Positions 1 to 9,166 of a stretch of 64,000 nt of DNA are shown piece after piece. The stretch's first letter is position 1; each line of letters begins with the position of its first letter. Source of the DNA: Allomuricauda ruestringensis DSM 13258 (lineage in GTDB: Bacteria; Bacteroidota; Bacteroidia; Flavobacteriales; Flavobacteriaceae); the NCBI RefSeq assembly GCF_000224085.1, contig NC_015945.1, positions 1,871,501 through 1,935,500 on the forward strand. The letters are read 5' to 3'. Position numbers and translations under genes: made by a program. The notes below the pieces were generated by a model, which was not told the DNA's origin, searched no databases, and was given only the letters and a program-made list of their open reading frames with translations.

Positions 1-1838
1 ATCCGCTCCCTGACTTCCTCCGTAAGTTCTCCGTACCGCTTTTCGGCTCCTTTGTAAGTGATATGCCTCAAGTAGGCATTCTCGCCGCGATTGCCTCCAT
101 CAACTTCATCTTCAGGGTCCTTAAACTCTTCTGGAATACTGAATTTTGGCAGCAAAATATCACTAGCGAGGTCAAAGGGCTCAATTTTGTCCACAATTTC
201 CTTGATGTTCAGAATGGCTTCAGGCAAATCCTTGAAGAGTTCTTTCATTTCGTCCGAAGACTTAAAGTAATACTCTTGGTTGGGAAGGCCGTAGCGGTAA
301 CCTCTACCTCGCCCGATTGGGGTGGATTGTTTTTCCCCATCCTTTACGCACAGCAAAATATCGTGTGCCTCGGCATCCGTTTTATCGCAATAATAAGTGT
401 TGTTGGTAGCGACCAGTTTTACATTGTGGTCTTTAGCCATTCGTACCAAAACCTGATTGACCCGGTCCTCATCTTCTTGCCCGTGGCGCATGATCTCAAT
501 GTAAAAATCGTCCCCGAATTGGTCTTTCCACCATAACAGAGCCTCTTCAGCCTGTTTTTCCCCAACATTCAAGATTTTGTTGGGTACCTCACCGTACAAG
601 TTTCCCGTAAGGGCAATGATATCTTCCTTGTATTGCTCAACAACTTTTTTGTCGATTCTGGGCACGTAGTAAAAACCATCGGTGTAGGCAATCGAAGACA
701 TTTTGGCCAGATTGTGATACCCCTTTTTGTTTTTGGCCAAGAGCACAATTTGATGCCCGTAGTCCTTTACATTTTTATTGGTGTGGTCTTCGCAAACAAA
801 AAACTCGCAACCAACAATGGGGGTGATTTCTTTTTCCGTAGGTTGCTCACCTTTGGCGATAAGCTCTTCATTTTTTGCCTTTACCGCTTTATTGTGCCCC
901 ATCACCTCTTTCACAAAGTGAAAGGCGCCCATCATATTGGCGTGGTCGGTAAGAGCTACGGCTGGCATACCGTGATTGGCAGTGGCCTTTACCAAATCTT
1001 TTATGTTGATGGTGGATTGAAGCACGGAGAATTGGGAGTGGTTGTGCAAGTGGACAAAAGGTTCTTCCTCCAAGGTCTCCACATTTTCTTGGATTTCCTC
1101 CTCAGAAACACCTCCCGTATCTTGTGTCCAAAGAGTATCGGCAATTTCTTTTGATGCCGCCTTTAGATTGATGTGTTTTAAACCGATTAACTCTATCTCC
1201 TTTGGATTGGCTTCGGAAAAACGTTCAAAATAGTCAGGTTGAACGTCTAGTTCTTGGTAGGAGTATTGTTTTTTACGAATCAATTCCAAAAAACAGCGGG
1301 TGGTCGCCTCAACATCTGCCGTAGCGTTATGCGCTTCAGCAAAGGGTTCCCCGAACAAAAATTCGTGGAGTTCGGTCAGGGTAGGCAATTTGAATTTACC
1401 CCCACGCCCCCCTGGAATTTTACAAAGTTCCGCGGTATGTTCGGTACAGGTGTCCAGTACGGGGAGTTCGATCATTGGGCTTTCCACACCTTCACGGTGG
1501 AACTCACACCCCATAATATTGATGTCGAAGCCCACATTTTGACCCACTACAAATTTAGTCTGCTTTAAAGCCTTATTGAAAGCCTCCAAAACTTCATTCA
1601 ATGGTACGCCTTTTTCTTCGGCCAATGCCGTGGATATGCCGTGTATCTGTTCCGCTTCGTAGGGTACGTTAAACCCTTCGGGTTTTACCAAAAAATCTTG
1701 TTGCGCTATCAGGTTTCCGAGTTCATCGTGCAACTGCCATGCTATCTGAACGCATCTTGGCCAGTTATCGGTGTCGGTGATTGGGGCATCCCAACGTTTG
1801 GGTAAACCTGTGGTTTCCGTATCAAAAATCAAATACAT
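1..1838 (-). CDS. dnaE: DNA polymerase III subunit alpha with N-terminal exonuclease (3' part outside window)
   Basis: Replicative polymerase, N-terminal ~612 residues only; the gene runs off the left edge. It starts MYLIFDTETTGLPKRW, and residues 1-185 form a DnaQ-like DEDDh exonuclease (Exo I DTETTG, Exo III HNATADVEAT). From about residue 262 comes the PHP domain with HLHNHSQFS, then the start of the polymerase core (VGCEFFV, YYVPRIDKKVV). Fusion of the proofreading domain to DnaE is, from memory, usual for Bacteroidetes. The start ATG (1836-1838) gives the exonuclease its normal first strand. The identity is clear. Confidence 0.95.
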   Translation of the reverse strand, partial: MYLIFDTETTGLPKRWDAPITDTDNWPRCVQIAWQLHDELGNLIAQQDFLVKPEGFNVPYEAEQIHGISTALAEEKGVPLNEVLEAFNKALKQTKFVVGQNVGFDINIMGCEFHREGVESPMIELPVLDTCTEHTAELCKIPGGRGGKFKLPTLTELHEFLFGEPFAEAHNATADVEATTRCFLELIRKKQYSYQELDVQPDYFERFSEANPKEIELIGLKHINLKAASKEIADTLWTQDTGGVSEEEIQENVETLEEEPFVHLHNHSQFSVLQSTINIKDLVKATANHGMPAVALTDHANMMGAFHFVKEVMGHNKAVKAKNEELIAKGEQPTEKEITPIVGCEFFVCEDHTNKNVKDYGHQIVLLAKNKKGYHNLAKMSSIAYTDGFYYVPRIDKKVVEQYKEDIIALTGNLYGEVPNKILNVGEKQAEEALLWWKDQFGDDFYIEIMRHGQEDEDRVNQVLVRMAKDHNVKLVATNNTYYCDKTDAEAHDILLCVKDGEKQSTPIGRGRGYRYGLPNQEYYFKSSDEMKELFKDLPEAILNIKEIVDKIEPFDLASDILLPKFSIPEEFKDPEDEVDGGNRGENAYLRHITYKGAEKRYGELTEEVRER

Positions 1839-1929
1839 AGGCTATCTGTCTCGGTCAAAAAAAAGAATAGATAAAAGTACGGAAGAAGATAGGTTTGATA
1901 AAAAAGAGTTGTGATGAGTTATCAACTAA

Positions 1930-1956
1930 AAAAGCCGGGAGAATATCCCAGCTTTT
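1930..1956 (-). terminator. Rho-independent terminator after the ferritin-like gene
   Basis: On the minus strand an 11-bp hairpin (AAAAGCTGGGA / TCCCGGCTTTT, one G-T pair, 5-base loop) is followed by a T run. It lies 28 bases past the stop of the gene at 1984-2439. Confidence 0.8.
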
Positions 1957-1983
1957 CTTGTTGTTATCTATTGACTTTTGGAA

Positions 1984-2439
1984 TTACGATACTGCTGTTT
2001 CAAATATGTTTGCGGTCTCCAAGGTTTCCCTGATGGCGTTTCTATGCTTCATCAATAGGCTCTCTGTGGATGGTGGCAACACAAAATCCTTGTCATGCAA
2101 TATATCGTTGTAAGTGGCGATAGCTTCTTTTTCGCCTCGATGCACTTCTTCAAGCATAGCTTCTTCATTGTTTGATGTAAACAGCGATTTAAAATCTATC
2201 CACGATCTGTGCAGTGTTCCTTTAGCGCTTCCTCCTTCATTTGGGGCTTGTCCAAAGGACATAATCTCTGCTTTTAGTTCCTGACCAAAATTGTACCGCT
2301 GTTTTGCGCTATTTAGGAAAAAATCTTTAATCGTTTTATTATCAACTTTTTCCGCTGCTTGCTTAAAACCCTTTTCCGCATCATAGGTTCTTTCCAAAAG
2401 TTCGTTTAATTTGTCCGACATTTCTACGGTGTACTTCAT
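1984..2439 (-). CDS. PA2169/DUF2383 family four-helix-bundle protein
   Basis: A 151-residue protein, helical throughout, without signal peptide. The N-terminal part (SDKLNELLERTYDAEKGFKQAAE) and the later HRGEKEAIATYNDIL place Glu/His residues as in ferritin-like bundles of the DUF2383/PA2169 family. Members are small cytosolic proteins linked by expression to stress, and their reaction is unknown. It is a single-gene unit with its own terminator, between dnaE and rpsP. I am confident of the family but not of a function. Confidence 0.8.
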   Translation of the reverse strand: MKYTVEMSDKLNELLERTYDAEKGFKQAAEKVDNKTIKDFFLNSAKQRYNFGQELKAEIMSFGQAPNEGGSAKGTLHRSWIDFKSLFTSNNEEAMLEEVHRGEKEAIATYNDILHDKDFVLPPSTESLLMKHRNAIRETLETANIFETAVS

Positions 2440-2624
2440 AATATCATCTTCATTTTGGGTTATTGGCCGTCGGCTCTCGACGACATCTGTATATTAAGCT
2501 ATGGATATTTGGCACAATACCAAATTGTTGAGGTGGTTTATCATAGGTTTAACGTGATGAGCTTCAGTTGTTAAGGTCCATTAACTTTTTTTGTTTTAAT
2601 AGCTGTGCAATAAACAAATAAATG

Positions 2625-2632
2625 TATATTTG
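2625..2632 (+). promoter_or_regulatory. Bacteroidetes -7 element before rpsP
   Basis: TATATTTG fits TAnnTTTG. No good -33 TTTG lies at the usual 18-21 bp distance, so the match is partial. Transcription would start near 2639, giving a leader of about 65 bases to rpsP. Confidence 0.5.
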
Positions 2633-2703
2633 CACCCGCTTAACAGATAAGCGATTTAAAAGAATTAATAATCAGGGTCGGGCACCCTACAAATTAATGT
2701 GAT

Positions 2704-3285
2704 ATGCCAGTTAAAATTAGACTTCAGAGACACGGTAAAAAAGGTAAACCATTCTATTGGGTAGTCGCTGCAGATGTAAGAGCGAAAAGAGATGGTAAAT
2801 ATTTGGAGAAATTGGGAACCTATAACCCAAATACCAATCCAGCTACAATCAATCTTGATATAGACGGTTCTGTAAAATGGTTGCAGAACGGTGCGCAGCC
2901 AACGGATACAGCTAGAGCTATTCTTTCTTATTCAGGCGTAATGATGAAGCACCACTTGGCAGGAGGTGTTCGTAAAGGAGCAATGACCGAAGAGCAAGCT
3001 GAAGAAAAGTTCAAAGCTTGGTTGGAAGAGAAAGAACAAAAAATCCAAGACAAGAAAGATGGTTTGAGCAAAGCTGAATCTGAAGCTAGAGCCAAAGCAT
3101 TGGAAGCTGAAAAAGAAGTTAGCGCCAAGAGAGCTGCTGCTGCATTGCCAGAAGAGGAAGTAGCCGAAGAGGCGGCTGAGGAAACTGCTGAAGTTGCAAC
3201 CGAGGAAGCTACTGCTGAAACTGAAGCACCAGCAGAAGAAGAGGCTCCTGCCGCCGAAGAAGAAGCTGACAAAAAAGAAGAATAG
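2704..3285 (+). CDS. rpsP: 30S ribosomal protein S16
   Basis: The N-terminal ~80 residues are the S16 fold (MPVKIRLQRHGKKGKPFYWVV; later LEKLGTYNPNTNPATINLD). S16 is normally 80-90 residues; this one is 193 because of a C-terminal extension that starts with a charged helix (EEQAEEKFKAWLEEKEQKIQ) and ends in a low-complexity Glu/Ala tract. Such tails are common in Bacteroidetes S16. It is the first gene of an rpsP-rimM pair, 12 bases apart, the usual ribosome-maturation pairing. Confidence 0.97.
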   Translation: MPVKIRLQRHGKKGKPFYWVVAADVRAKRDGKYLEKLGTYNPNTNPATINLDIDGSVKWLQNGAQPTDTARAILSYSGVMMKHHLAGGVRKGAMTEEQAEEKFKAWLEEKEQKIQDKKDGLSKAESEARAKALEAEKEVSAKRAAAALPEEEVAEEAAEETAEVATEEATAETEAPAEEEAPAAEEEADKKEE

Positions 3286-3297
3286 AAACGTAAGACG

Positions 3298-3825
3298 ATG
3301 CGCAAGGAAGACTGCTTCTACCTGGGCAAAGTCGTTTCAAAATATAGTTTTAAGGGCGAGGTGTTGATTAAACTGGACACCGATGAGCCCGATATCTATG
3401 AAAACATGGAATCAGTACTTGTTTCATTGGGAAACAATCTGGTTCCATTTTTTATTGATAAATGCCGATTGCACAAATCCAACCTGCTACGCATCGATTT
3501 TGAAGAAGTAAAGGACGAACCTACTGCGGATAAGCTTATTGGTTCCGAATTATACCTTCCTCTGACCATGCTCCCTCCACTAACAGGCAACAAGTTTTAT
3601 TTTCACGAGGTAATCGGTTTTACCCTAATGGATGAGGTTCACGGAGATATTGGTGTTGTGGAATCCATTAACGATAGTACTTCACAAGATTTATTTGAAG
3701 TTAAAAAAGGAGACAGGGAATTGTTGATTCCGGTTAGCGATGAAATAATCAAAAAGGTTGACCGTAAGGACAAGACAATTTTTGTGAAGACCCCCGAAGG
3801 TTTGGTGGATTTATATCTAGGTTAA
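3298..3825 (+). CDS. rimM: 16S rRNA processing protein RimM
   Basis: A 175-residue protein needed for 30S head maturation; it binds S19. The N-terminal RimM domain (FYLGKVVSKYSFKGEVLIKLDTD) is followed by a PRC-barrel (FHEVIGFTLMDEVHGDIGVVESI, then ELLIPVSDEIIKKVD). Length and domain order are normal. It lies directly after rpsP and is probably cotranscribed with it. Confidence 0.95.
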   Translation: MRKEDCFYLGKVVSKYSFKGEVLIKLDTDEPDIYENMESVLVSLGNNLVPFFIDKCRLHKSNLLRIDFEEVKDEPTADKLIGSELYLPLTMLPPLTGNKFYFHEVIGFTLMDEVHGDIGVVESINDSTSQDLFEVKKGDRELLIPVSDEIIKKVDRKDKTIFVKTPEGLVDLYLG

Positions 3826-3834
3826 AAATAAAAA

Positions 3835-3854
3835 GGAGGCAAATTAATGCCTCC
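3835..3854 (-). terminator. Terminator of the convergent outer-membrane protein gene
   Basis: A perfect 7-bp stem (GGAGGCA/TGCCTCC, loop of 6). On the minus strand the stem is followed by TTTTTATTTTT, so it ends transcripts coming from 4474. On the plus strand there is no T run after the stem. Confidence 0.75.
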
Positions 3855-3883
3855 CTATTGGCTCAATAAAACTAGACGAAACA

Positions 3884-3952
3884 CTATTTTTTCCACTTGC
3901 CACCACCAAGGTAGAAACCTAGTGATATGCCTAAGTAGGAGTTTTTATTTTT
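3884..3952 (-). pseudogene. Possible leftover C-terminal strand of a second beta-barrel gene
   Basis: Just after the stop codons of the neighbouring barrel gene, and in the same frame, 22 codons read KNKNSYLGISLGFYLGGGKWKK and then stop. Alternating Gly/aromatic residues resemble the last strand of an outer-membrane barrel. It may be what remains of a tandem copy. No start codon is available, and the tract is short enough to be chance. Confidence 0.3.
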
Positions 3953-3970
3953 CTAACTTGATGAATGTCA

Positions 3971-4474
3971 TTAAAAATGAAAAGCAAATCCAATCAATCC
4001 TTGAAAAGCACTATCGGCCTTATCTTCATCTAAAGTCATATTGTATCGTATTGTTGGCTCAATACTTACATTGTTTGCGACAAACCAAGCATAACCCCCT
4101 TGAACACCAACCCAACTGGCACCATTTCCATTAGAACTTGCCCCAGTATAATCTAGTCCTAAAGGTATCTGGTTTATAATATAGTATTTAACTCCAACCT
4201 TATAATTAAATGTACCATCCATATCATCCCCGCCAGAATAACCTAAACCTACTTTTAAAGCTAAATTGTCGGCTACAAAGTAACCTCCCTCAGCTCCAAC
4301 AGAATACAGGGTGAATCCATTAGTGGAGACTAGAGAAAATGCTGTGCTACCAGTAGTCCAAGAACCTGTATTGGCCTCGATAATCCAGCTACCTTGACTC
4401 AAGGAGTTTGAGTCATTTTGTGCATAAGTTGTTATTCCAACTAAAAGGAACATCGCAAAAACGATTTTTTTCAT
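3971..4474 (-). CDS. Small outer-membrane beta-barrel protein
   Basis: A 167-residue protein with a clear signal peptide (MKKIVFAMFLLVGITTYAQ, cut after AQ). The rest is made of short amphipathic strands rich in Gly, Tyr and Trp (LYSVGAEGGYFVADNLALKVGLGY, GGYAWFVANNVSIEPTIRYNM). It ends in FAFHF, and a C-terminal Phe is the usual barrel-assembly signal. It probably belongs to the 8-stranded OMP_b-brl group; the substrate is unknown. It is monocistronic and convergent with rimM. Confidence 0.8.
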   Translation of the reverse strand: MKKIVFAMFLLVGITTYAQNDSNSLSQGSWIIEANTGSWTTGSTAFSLVSTNGFTLYSVGAEGGYFVADNLALKVGLGYSGGDDMDGTFNYKVGVKYYIINQIPLGLDYTGASSNGNGASWVGVQGGYAWFVANNVSIEPTIRYNMTLDEDKADSAFQGLIGFAFHF

Positions 4475-4651
4475 AATGAATAAAGTTTAGATAATTTGGT
4501 AATGATTTTATCAGGGACTTTCCCCGAAAATTGCTAGCGAAATAACCATATTCAGCTGAGTTATCACCCTGCGAATTAACGAATGGCCTGTATGAACTGA
4601 CGGATACCTTATTTCAATTGATGGTTGTAAATTGTTTACAATGCTTTGCAT

Positions 4652-4659
4652 TACCTTTG
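4652..4659 (+). promoter_or_regulatory. -7 element directly before trmN6
   Basis: TACCTTTG fits TAnnTTTG, with ATTG 17 bp upstream (4631-4634) as a -33. The predicted transcription start is about 4664-4666, on top of the ATG at 4665. This supports that start and suggests a leaderless message. Confidence 0.55.
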
Positions 4660-4664
4660 ATTCA

Positions 4665-5375
4665 ATGAAGCCGTTCAAATTCAAGGAATTTACCGTTTAT
4701 CAAAATCAATGTGCCATGAAGGTGGGGACCGATGGGGTGCTGTTGGGTGCTTGGGCATCATTGGACAAGCTACCAGAATCAATTTTGGATATAGGCGCGG
4801 GAACTGGACTGATTGCCTTGCAAATGGCCCAACGCTCATCAGCAGAGGTTATTGATGCCATTGAGTTGGATGATGGTGCCTACGAACAATGTGTCACCAA
4901 TTTTGAAGCATCACCATGGGGAGATAGATTGTTCTGTTACCATGCAGGTTTTGATGAGTTTGTTGATGAAATGGATGATAAGTACGACTTAATCGTTTCC
5001 AATCCACCATTCTATTCCGAAGATGTAGCTAGTGGGAACGAACCACGGGACAAGGCAAGGCAAAATATTTCATTGCCTTTTGGGGAATTAGTTGAGGGAG
5101 CAGCAAAACTTTTGACGGAGGATGGAATTTTTGCCGTCATTATTCCCTTTAAAGAAGAATCCAATTTTATAGCGCTTGCAAAGAACTCTGGGTTGTTCCC
5201 TGTGCGAATTACAAGGGTAAAGGGAAATCCCGAGACTGATTTTAAAAGATGCCTGATGGAATTTTGTTTTAATGAGGTCAAACCAAACATCAATAATTTG
5301 GTAATAGAGGTGGGCCGGCACCAATACACCAAAGAATACATTGAATTGACCCAAGCATTTTATTTAAAAATATAA
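4665..5375 (+). CDS. trmN6: tRNA1(Val) (adenine(37)-N6)-methyltransferase
   Basis: A 236-residue SAM-dependent methyltransferase of the TrmN6/YfiC family, which methylates A37 of tRNA(Val). It begins MKPFKFKEFTVYQNQCAMKVGTDGVLLGAW, the family's substrate-side signature. Motif I is DIGAGTGLIALQMAQ and the N6-adenine motif IV is SNPPF. A longer reading from TTG at 4632 is possible but adds nothing family-like and would begin upstream of the promoter. The size matches E. coli YfiC (245). Confidence 0.9.
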   Translation: MKPFKFKEFTVYQNQCAMKVGTDGVLLGAWASLDKLPESILDIGAGTGLIALQMAQRSSAEVIDAIELDDGAYEQCVTNFEASPWGDRLFCYHAGFDEFVDEMDDKYDLIVSNPPFYSEDVASGNEPRDKARQNISLPFGELVEGAAKLLTEDGIFAVIIPFKEESNFIALAKNSGLFPVRITRVKGNPETDFKRCLMEFCFNEVKPNINNLVIEVGRHQYTKEYIELTQAFYLKI

Positions 5376-5442
5376 CAATGAACCAATGAAATGTTATATT
5401 TCGTCATTATATTTGATGGCACACCTTTAAGGGTGAACTGTT

Positions 5443-5506
5443 ATTCCGCACGGCTGCTGAGCGCCCGCCTGCCGGACGGGCAGGAAGTCGAAGCAAGGTG
5501 CGGAAT
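5443..5506. repeat. Intergenic inverted repeat (REP-like)
   Basis: Outer arms ATTCCGCAC (5443-5451) and GTGCGGAAT (5498-5506) enclose an inner GC-rich hairpin CCTGCC-GGACG-GGCAGG (5468-5484). It is an isolated hairpin-forming unit between trmN6 and gcdH, with no terminator T run. It resembles short dispersed palindromes of Flavobacteria. Confidence 0.7.
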
Positions 5507-5530
5507 CAATTACAAATAAAATTATTCTGA

Positions 5531-6709
5531 ATGAAACCCGATTTATTTGAAGCCCCAGATTACTATAATCTCGATGATTTGCTTTCCGAGGAACATAAAC
5601 TCGTTCGTGATGCAGCCCGTCAATGGGTGAAGCGAGATATTTCACCCATTATTGAGGAATATGCCCAAAAGGCAGAATTCCCCAAACAGATTATCGGTGG
5701 ATTGGCCGAAATCGGTGCTTTTGGACCCTACATTCCCGAAGAATATGGCGGGGCTGGCTTAGATCAGATCAGCTATGGATTGATCATGCAAGAAATTGAG
5801 CGGGGAGATAGCGGTGTACGTTCTACGGCTTCTGTGCAATCATCATTGGTGATGTATCCCATATTTGCTTACGGCTCCGAAGAACAGCGAAAAAAGTATC
5901 TGCCCAAGTTGGCGACCGGTGAGTGGATGGGTTGTTTTGGGCTTACCGAACCCAATCACGGATCCAATCCCGGTGGAATGGAAACCAAATTCAAAGATGC
6001 AGGCGATCATTATGTGTTGAACGGTGCCAAACTTTGGATTTCCAATTCGCCATTTGCCGACGTGGCCATAGTTTGGGCCAAAAATGAGGAAGGCAGGATT
6101 CACGGGCTTATCGTGGAACGTGGAATGGAAGGTTTTTCCACACCTGAGACCCATAACAAATGGTCGTTGCGTGCGTCTGCTACGGGCGAACTTATTTTTG
6201 ATAATGTAAAAGTGCCCAAAGAAAACCTGTTGCCGGGTAAAAACGGACTTGGGGCACCACTCGGTTGTTTGGACTCCGCCCGTTACGGAATTGCTTGGGG
6301 TGCCATTGGTGCTGCCATGGATTGTTACGATACGGCACTCCGATATGCCAAGGAACGCGTTCAATTCGGGAAACCCATTGCCGCATACCAGCTTCAGCAA
6401 AAAAAATTGGCCGAAATGATCACCGAAATCACAAAGGCCCAGTTACTGGCTTTCCGTTTGGGACAGTTAAAAAATGAAGGGAAGGCCACTACGGCACAAA
6501 TTTCCATGGCCAAACGGAACAATGTGGACATGGCCATAAAAATTGCCCGCGAAGCAAGACAGATATTGGGTGGGATGGGGATTACCGGCGAATACAGCAT
6601 TATGCGCCACATGATGAACCTTGAAAGTGTGATCACTTACGAAGGTACCCACGATATCCACTTGTTGATTACCGGAGCAGATATTACCGGAATCCAGGCA
6701 TTTAAATAA
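5531..6709 (+). CDS. gcdH: Acyl-CoA dehydrogenase, glutaryl-CoA dehydrogenase type
   Basis: A 392-residue FAD enzyme that oxidises and decarboxylates glutaryl-CoA to crotonyl-CoA in lysine/tryptophan breakdown. Typical GCDH features are ERGDSGVRSTASVQSSLVM with the substrate-binding Arg, FGLTEPNHGSNPGGM, WISNSPFADVAIVWAK, and the catalytic Glu in VITYEGTHDIH near the end, followed by TGITGIQAF-like ADITGIQAFK. Length is normal. No other pathway gene is adjacent, so the subtype rests on motifs. Confidence 0.87.
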   Translation: MKPDLFEAPDYYNLDDLLSEEHKLVRDAARQWVKRDISPIIEEYAQKAEFPKQIIGGLAEIGAFGPYIPEEYGGAGLDQISYGLIMQEIERGDSGVRSTASVQSSLVMYPIFAYGSEEQRKKYLPKLATGEWMGCFGLTEPNHGSNPGGMETKFKDAGDHYVLNGAKLWISNSPFADVAIVWAKNEEGRIHGLIVERGMEGFSTPETHNKWSLRASATGELIFDNVKVPKENLLPGKNGLGAPLGCLDSARYGIAWGAIGAAMDCYDTALRYAKERVQFGKPIAAYQLQQKKLAEMITEITKAQLLAFRLGQLKNEGKATTAQISMAKRNNVDMAIKIAREARQILGGMGITGEYSIMRHMMNLESVITYEGTHDIHLLITGADITGIQAFK

Positions 6710-6722
6710 TCAAGGTCAAGGG

Positions 6723-9023
6723 TCAAGAAACTTTCTCCACAGTTACCTTAATGGATTTACTAATGGGTGTCTGGCTTTTATCAGCAAAATGATTATGGGG
6801 AACCAACATATTGGTTTCTGGAAAATAAGCGGCCATGTTCCCTTTCGGGATTTCATAGGGCACAACTATAAATTTTTCCGCGGTGCGTTGAATTCCGTCA
6901 TAATTACTATGCAGATGAACCACATCCAGTTTGGTCAGGTGTTTCTCCACCATATCTTCTTCATTCATAAAAACTACGCGGCGCTCGTTGTGGATGCCAC
7001 GGTAACGATCGTTCAATCCATAAATGGTAGTGTTGAACTGGTCATGGGACCGTATGGTCATCAAAAGGAATTCATCAGGATTGAGGTTATGGTCGGGCAA
7101 AGAGGTAATGGATAACTGTGCCCTACCATTCGGCAACATTCTAAAATCACGTTCACGAACATTGTTCGGTAGGTAATATCCAAATCCTTTGGACTGTTCG
7201 TTTGTATTTTTAAACCCTTTTACAGTCTTATCGATAAGATTTCGGATAAGGCTGTAATCTTGTCCCAATGAAAACCAATCCATGGAATGATTGCCCCTAA
7301 AATAGGTGTGGGCCAAGAGCGCAATAATCTCCGGTTCGCTTTTGATATGTTCCGAAGCAGGTTTCAACAATCCTTTGCTTTGGCGTACCTTGCCCGTACT
7401 GCTTTCCATGGTCAAAAATTGAAGCGCTCCATTTTTCTCATCCTTTTCGGAACGCCCAAAAGTGGGGAGTAAAAGTGCGGTTTTGCCTGTGACCAAATGA
7501 CTCCGGTTCAGTTTAGTGCTTATCTGAACCGTTAAATCACAATTTTGTAGGGCTTCTGCAGTAAATCTGGTATCCGATGCCGCCATCACAAAATTGCCGC
7601 CCAAACAAATAAAGACCTTTGCCTTTTTTTCGTGCATGGCCTTAATGGCTTCCACAGTATCATAACCCTGTTCGGTAGGTGGGTCAAAATTGAGGTGCTC
7701 CTGGATTTTCTGGTTCAATCCTTTGCTCACGTAGTGCATAATACCAACAGAACGATCCCCTTGTACATTGCTATGGCCCCGAACGGGACAAGTACCGGCA
7801 AAGGGTTTGCCCACGGCACCTTTGAGCAACAAAATGTTCACATATTCCTTGATACTCTCCACCGCATTTTTATGCTGGGTGATCCCCATGGCCCAGCAGA
7901 CCACAATTTTGGAGTTTTCCGCCAACAATTCGACCACCTTGTCTATTTTTCGCATGTAGACCCCAGCTCGTTTCTGAAGGCTTTCCATATCGTAACGGTC
8001 TAAATCTTTTAATAGATCATCATAGCCGTCAACATACTCCACAATAAATTCATGGTCAAGAACATTGGAGTTCTTGGCATCGAGGGCAACCAATTTTTTT
8101 AAGATGAGTTTGGCCAATGGAATGTCCTCATTGATTTTTACAGCTAAGTGTACGTCGGCAATAGGCTGTCCGTTCCCCAGCATACCAGAAATGCTTTGGG
8201 GGTTTTTAAAATTGACCAGCCCCGTCTCAGCCAATGGGTTTATGCTGATAATCTTGCCACCATTCTTTTTGCACTTTTCCAGTGCCGATAACATTCTCGG
8301 ATGATTGGTCCCTGGATTTTGGCCCACGACCAGAATAACTTCCGCCCCATATAAATCATCTAGTTTAACGGAACCTTTCCCAATACCCAATGTTTCGGAA
8401 AGCGCTACCCCCGATGATTCGTGGCACATATTGGAGCAATCCGGCAGATTGTTTGTGCCAAAAGCACGGGCAAACATACCGTAGAGATAAGCAGCTTCGT
8501 TGCTGGACCTGCCCGAAGTATAAAAAATGGCCTCATTGGGTTTTTTTAGCTTATGCAATTCCTCCGAGATTAGCTCAAAAGCATCTTGCCAAGTAATGGG
8601 TTCGTAGTGAACACTGTTTGGTTTAAGAACCATTGGTTCAATGATCCTACCTAATTTGTTCAGTTCAAAATCGCTTAGTCGGGATAGTTCTTCTACGGAA
8701 TGTTTTGCAAAAAAATCACCTCCAATATGTTCCCTTGTGGCTTCATCTGCCAAGGCCTTTGCCCCGTTTTCGCAGTACTCCGCAATTTTAGATGGATGTT
8801 CGGGAACGGGCCATGCACAACTGGGGCAACGGAAACCGTCCTCTTGGTTCATTTCCAACAAGCTCCGCATGGAACGTAAAATGCCCATTTCCTTAAAAGT
8901 GTGCCGTAACGTTTCCCGTACCCCTAAAAGACCTGCTGAGGTTTGCATGGGCCCTTTTAGGCGCAGTCCCGTGAATTTGATATCCCCGGTGAGGGAAACA
9001 TTGCGCTTTATCTCTTTTTCCAT
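6723..9023 (-). CDS. FdhF/YdeP family molybdopterin oxidoreductase
   Basis: A 766-residue molybdopterin (bis-MGD) enzyme related to formate dehydrogenase H. The N-terminal CPSCAWPVPEHPSKIAEYCENGAKA is the YdeP-type replacement for the classical 4Fe-4S site. VVGQNPGTNHPRM, the cofactor-domain VCWAMGITQHKNAVESI and the CPVRGHSNVQGDRSVGI stretch are typical. The C-terminal domain ends around PETNMLVPHNHFAD. In E. coli YdeP is tied to acid resistance, but its substrate is not firmly known. It is convergent with gcdH (stops 13 bases apart) and divergent from umuC. Confidence 0.88.
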   Translation of the reverse strand: MEKEIKRNVSLTGDIKFTGLRLKGPMQTSAGLLGVRETLRHTFKEMGILRSMRSLLEMNQEDGFRCPSCAWPVPEHPSKIAEYCENGAKALADEATREHIGGDFFAKHSVEELSRLSDFELNKLGRIIEPMVLKPNSVHYEPITWQDAFELISEELHKLKKPNEAIFYTSGRSSNEAAYLYGMFARAFGTNNLPDCSNMCHESSGVALSETLGIGKGSVKLDDLYGAEVILVVGQNPGTNHPRMLSALEKCKKNGGKIISINPLAETGLVNFKNPQSISGMLGNGQPIADVHLAVKINEDIPLAKLILKKLVALDAKNSNVLDHEFIVEYVDGYDDLLKDLDRYDMESLQKRAGVYMRKIDKVVELLAENSKIVVCWAMGITQHKNAVESIKEYVNILLLKGAVGKPFAGTCPVRGHSNVQGDRSVGIMHYVSKGLNQKIQEHLNFDPPTEQGYDTVEAIKAMHEKKAKVFICLGGNFVMAASDTRFTAEALQNCDLTVQISTKLNRSHLVTGKTALLLPTFGRSEKDEKNGALQFLTMESSTGKVRQSKGLLKPASEHIKSEPEIIALLAHTYFRGNHSMDWFSLGQDYSLIRNLIDKTVKGFKNTNEQSKGFGYYLPNNVRERDFRMLPNGRAQLSITSLPDHNLNPDEFLLMTIRSHDQFNTTIYGLNDRYRGIHNERRVVFMNEEDMVEKHLTKLDVVHLHSNYDGIQRTAEKFIVVPYEIPKGNMAAYFPETNMLVPHNHFADKSQTPISKSIKVTVEKVS

Positions 9024-9111
9024 GCCCTAATATAGGAGTTTTGGGGTTGGATAATTATTTATCATCACTTTGACTGATCCTAATATCGAAAGGAATTACC
9101 TTTAATTTGAA

Positions 9112-9144
9112 TTTGTATTACAACGTATTTCCTATGTAATTTAG
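9112..9144 (+). promoter_or_regulatory. umuC promoter with a palindrome in the spacer
   Basis: TTTG (9112-9115), a spacer of 21, and TAATTTAG (9137-9144) make a near-consensus promoter. The perfect palindrome TTGTA-T-TACAA (9113-9123) overlaps the -33 side and could be a repressor site. That this is an SOS-type operator is only inference from the damage-response genes it precedes. Confidence 0.5.
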
Positions 9145-9166
9145 CAAAAATCGAGTACTTTAAAGC

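Noticed and set aside
3835..3854. Terminator of rpsP-rimM on the plus strand
   Set aside because: No T run follows on the plus strand; the T run is on the minus strand side.
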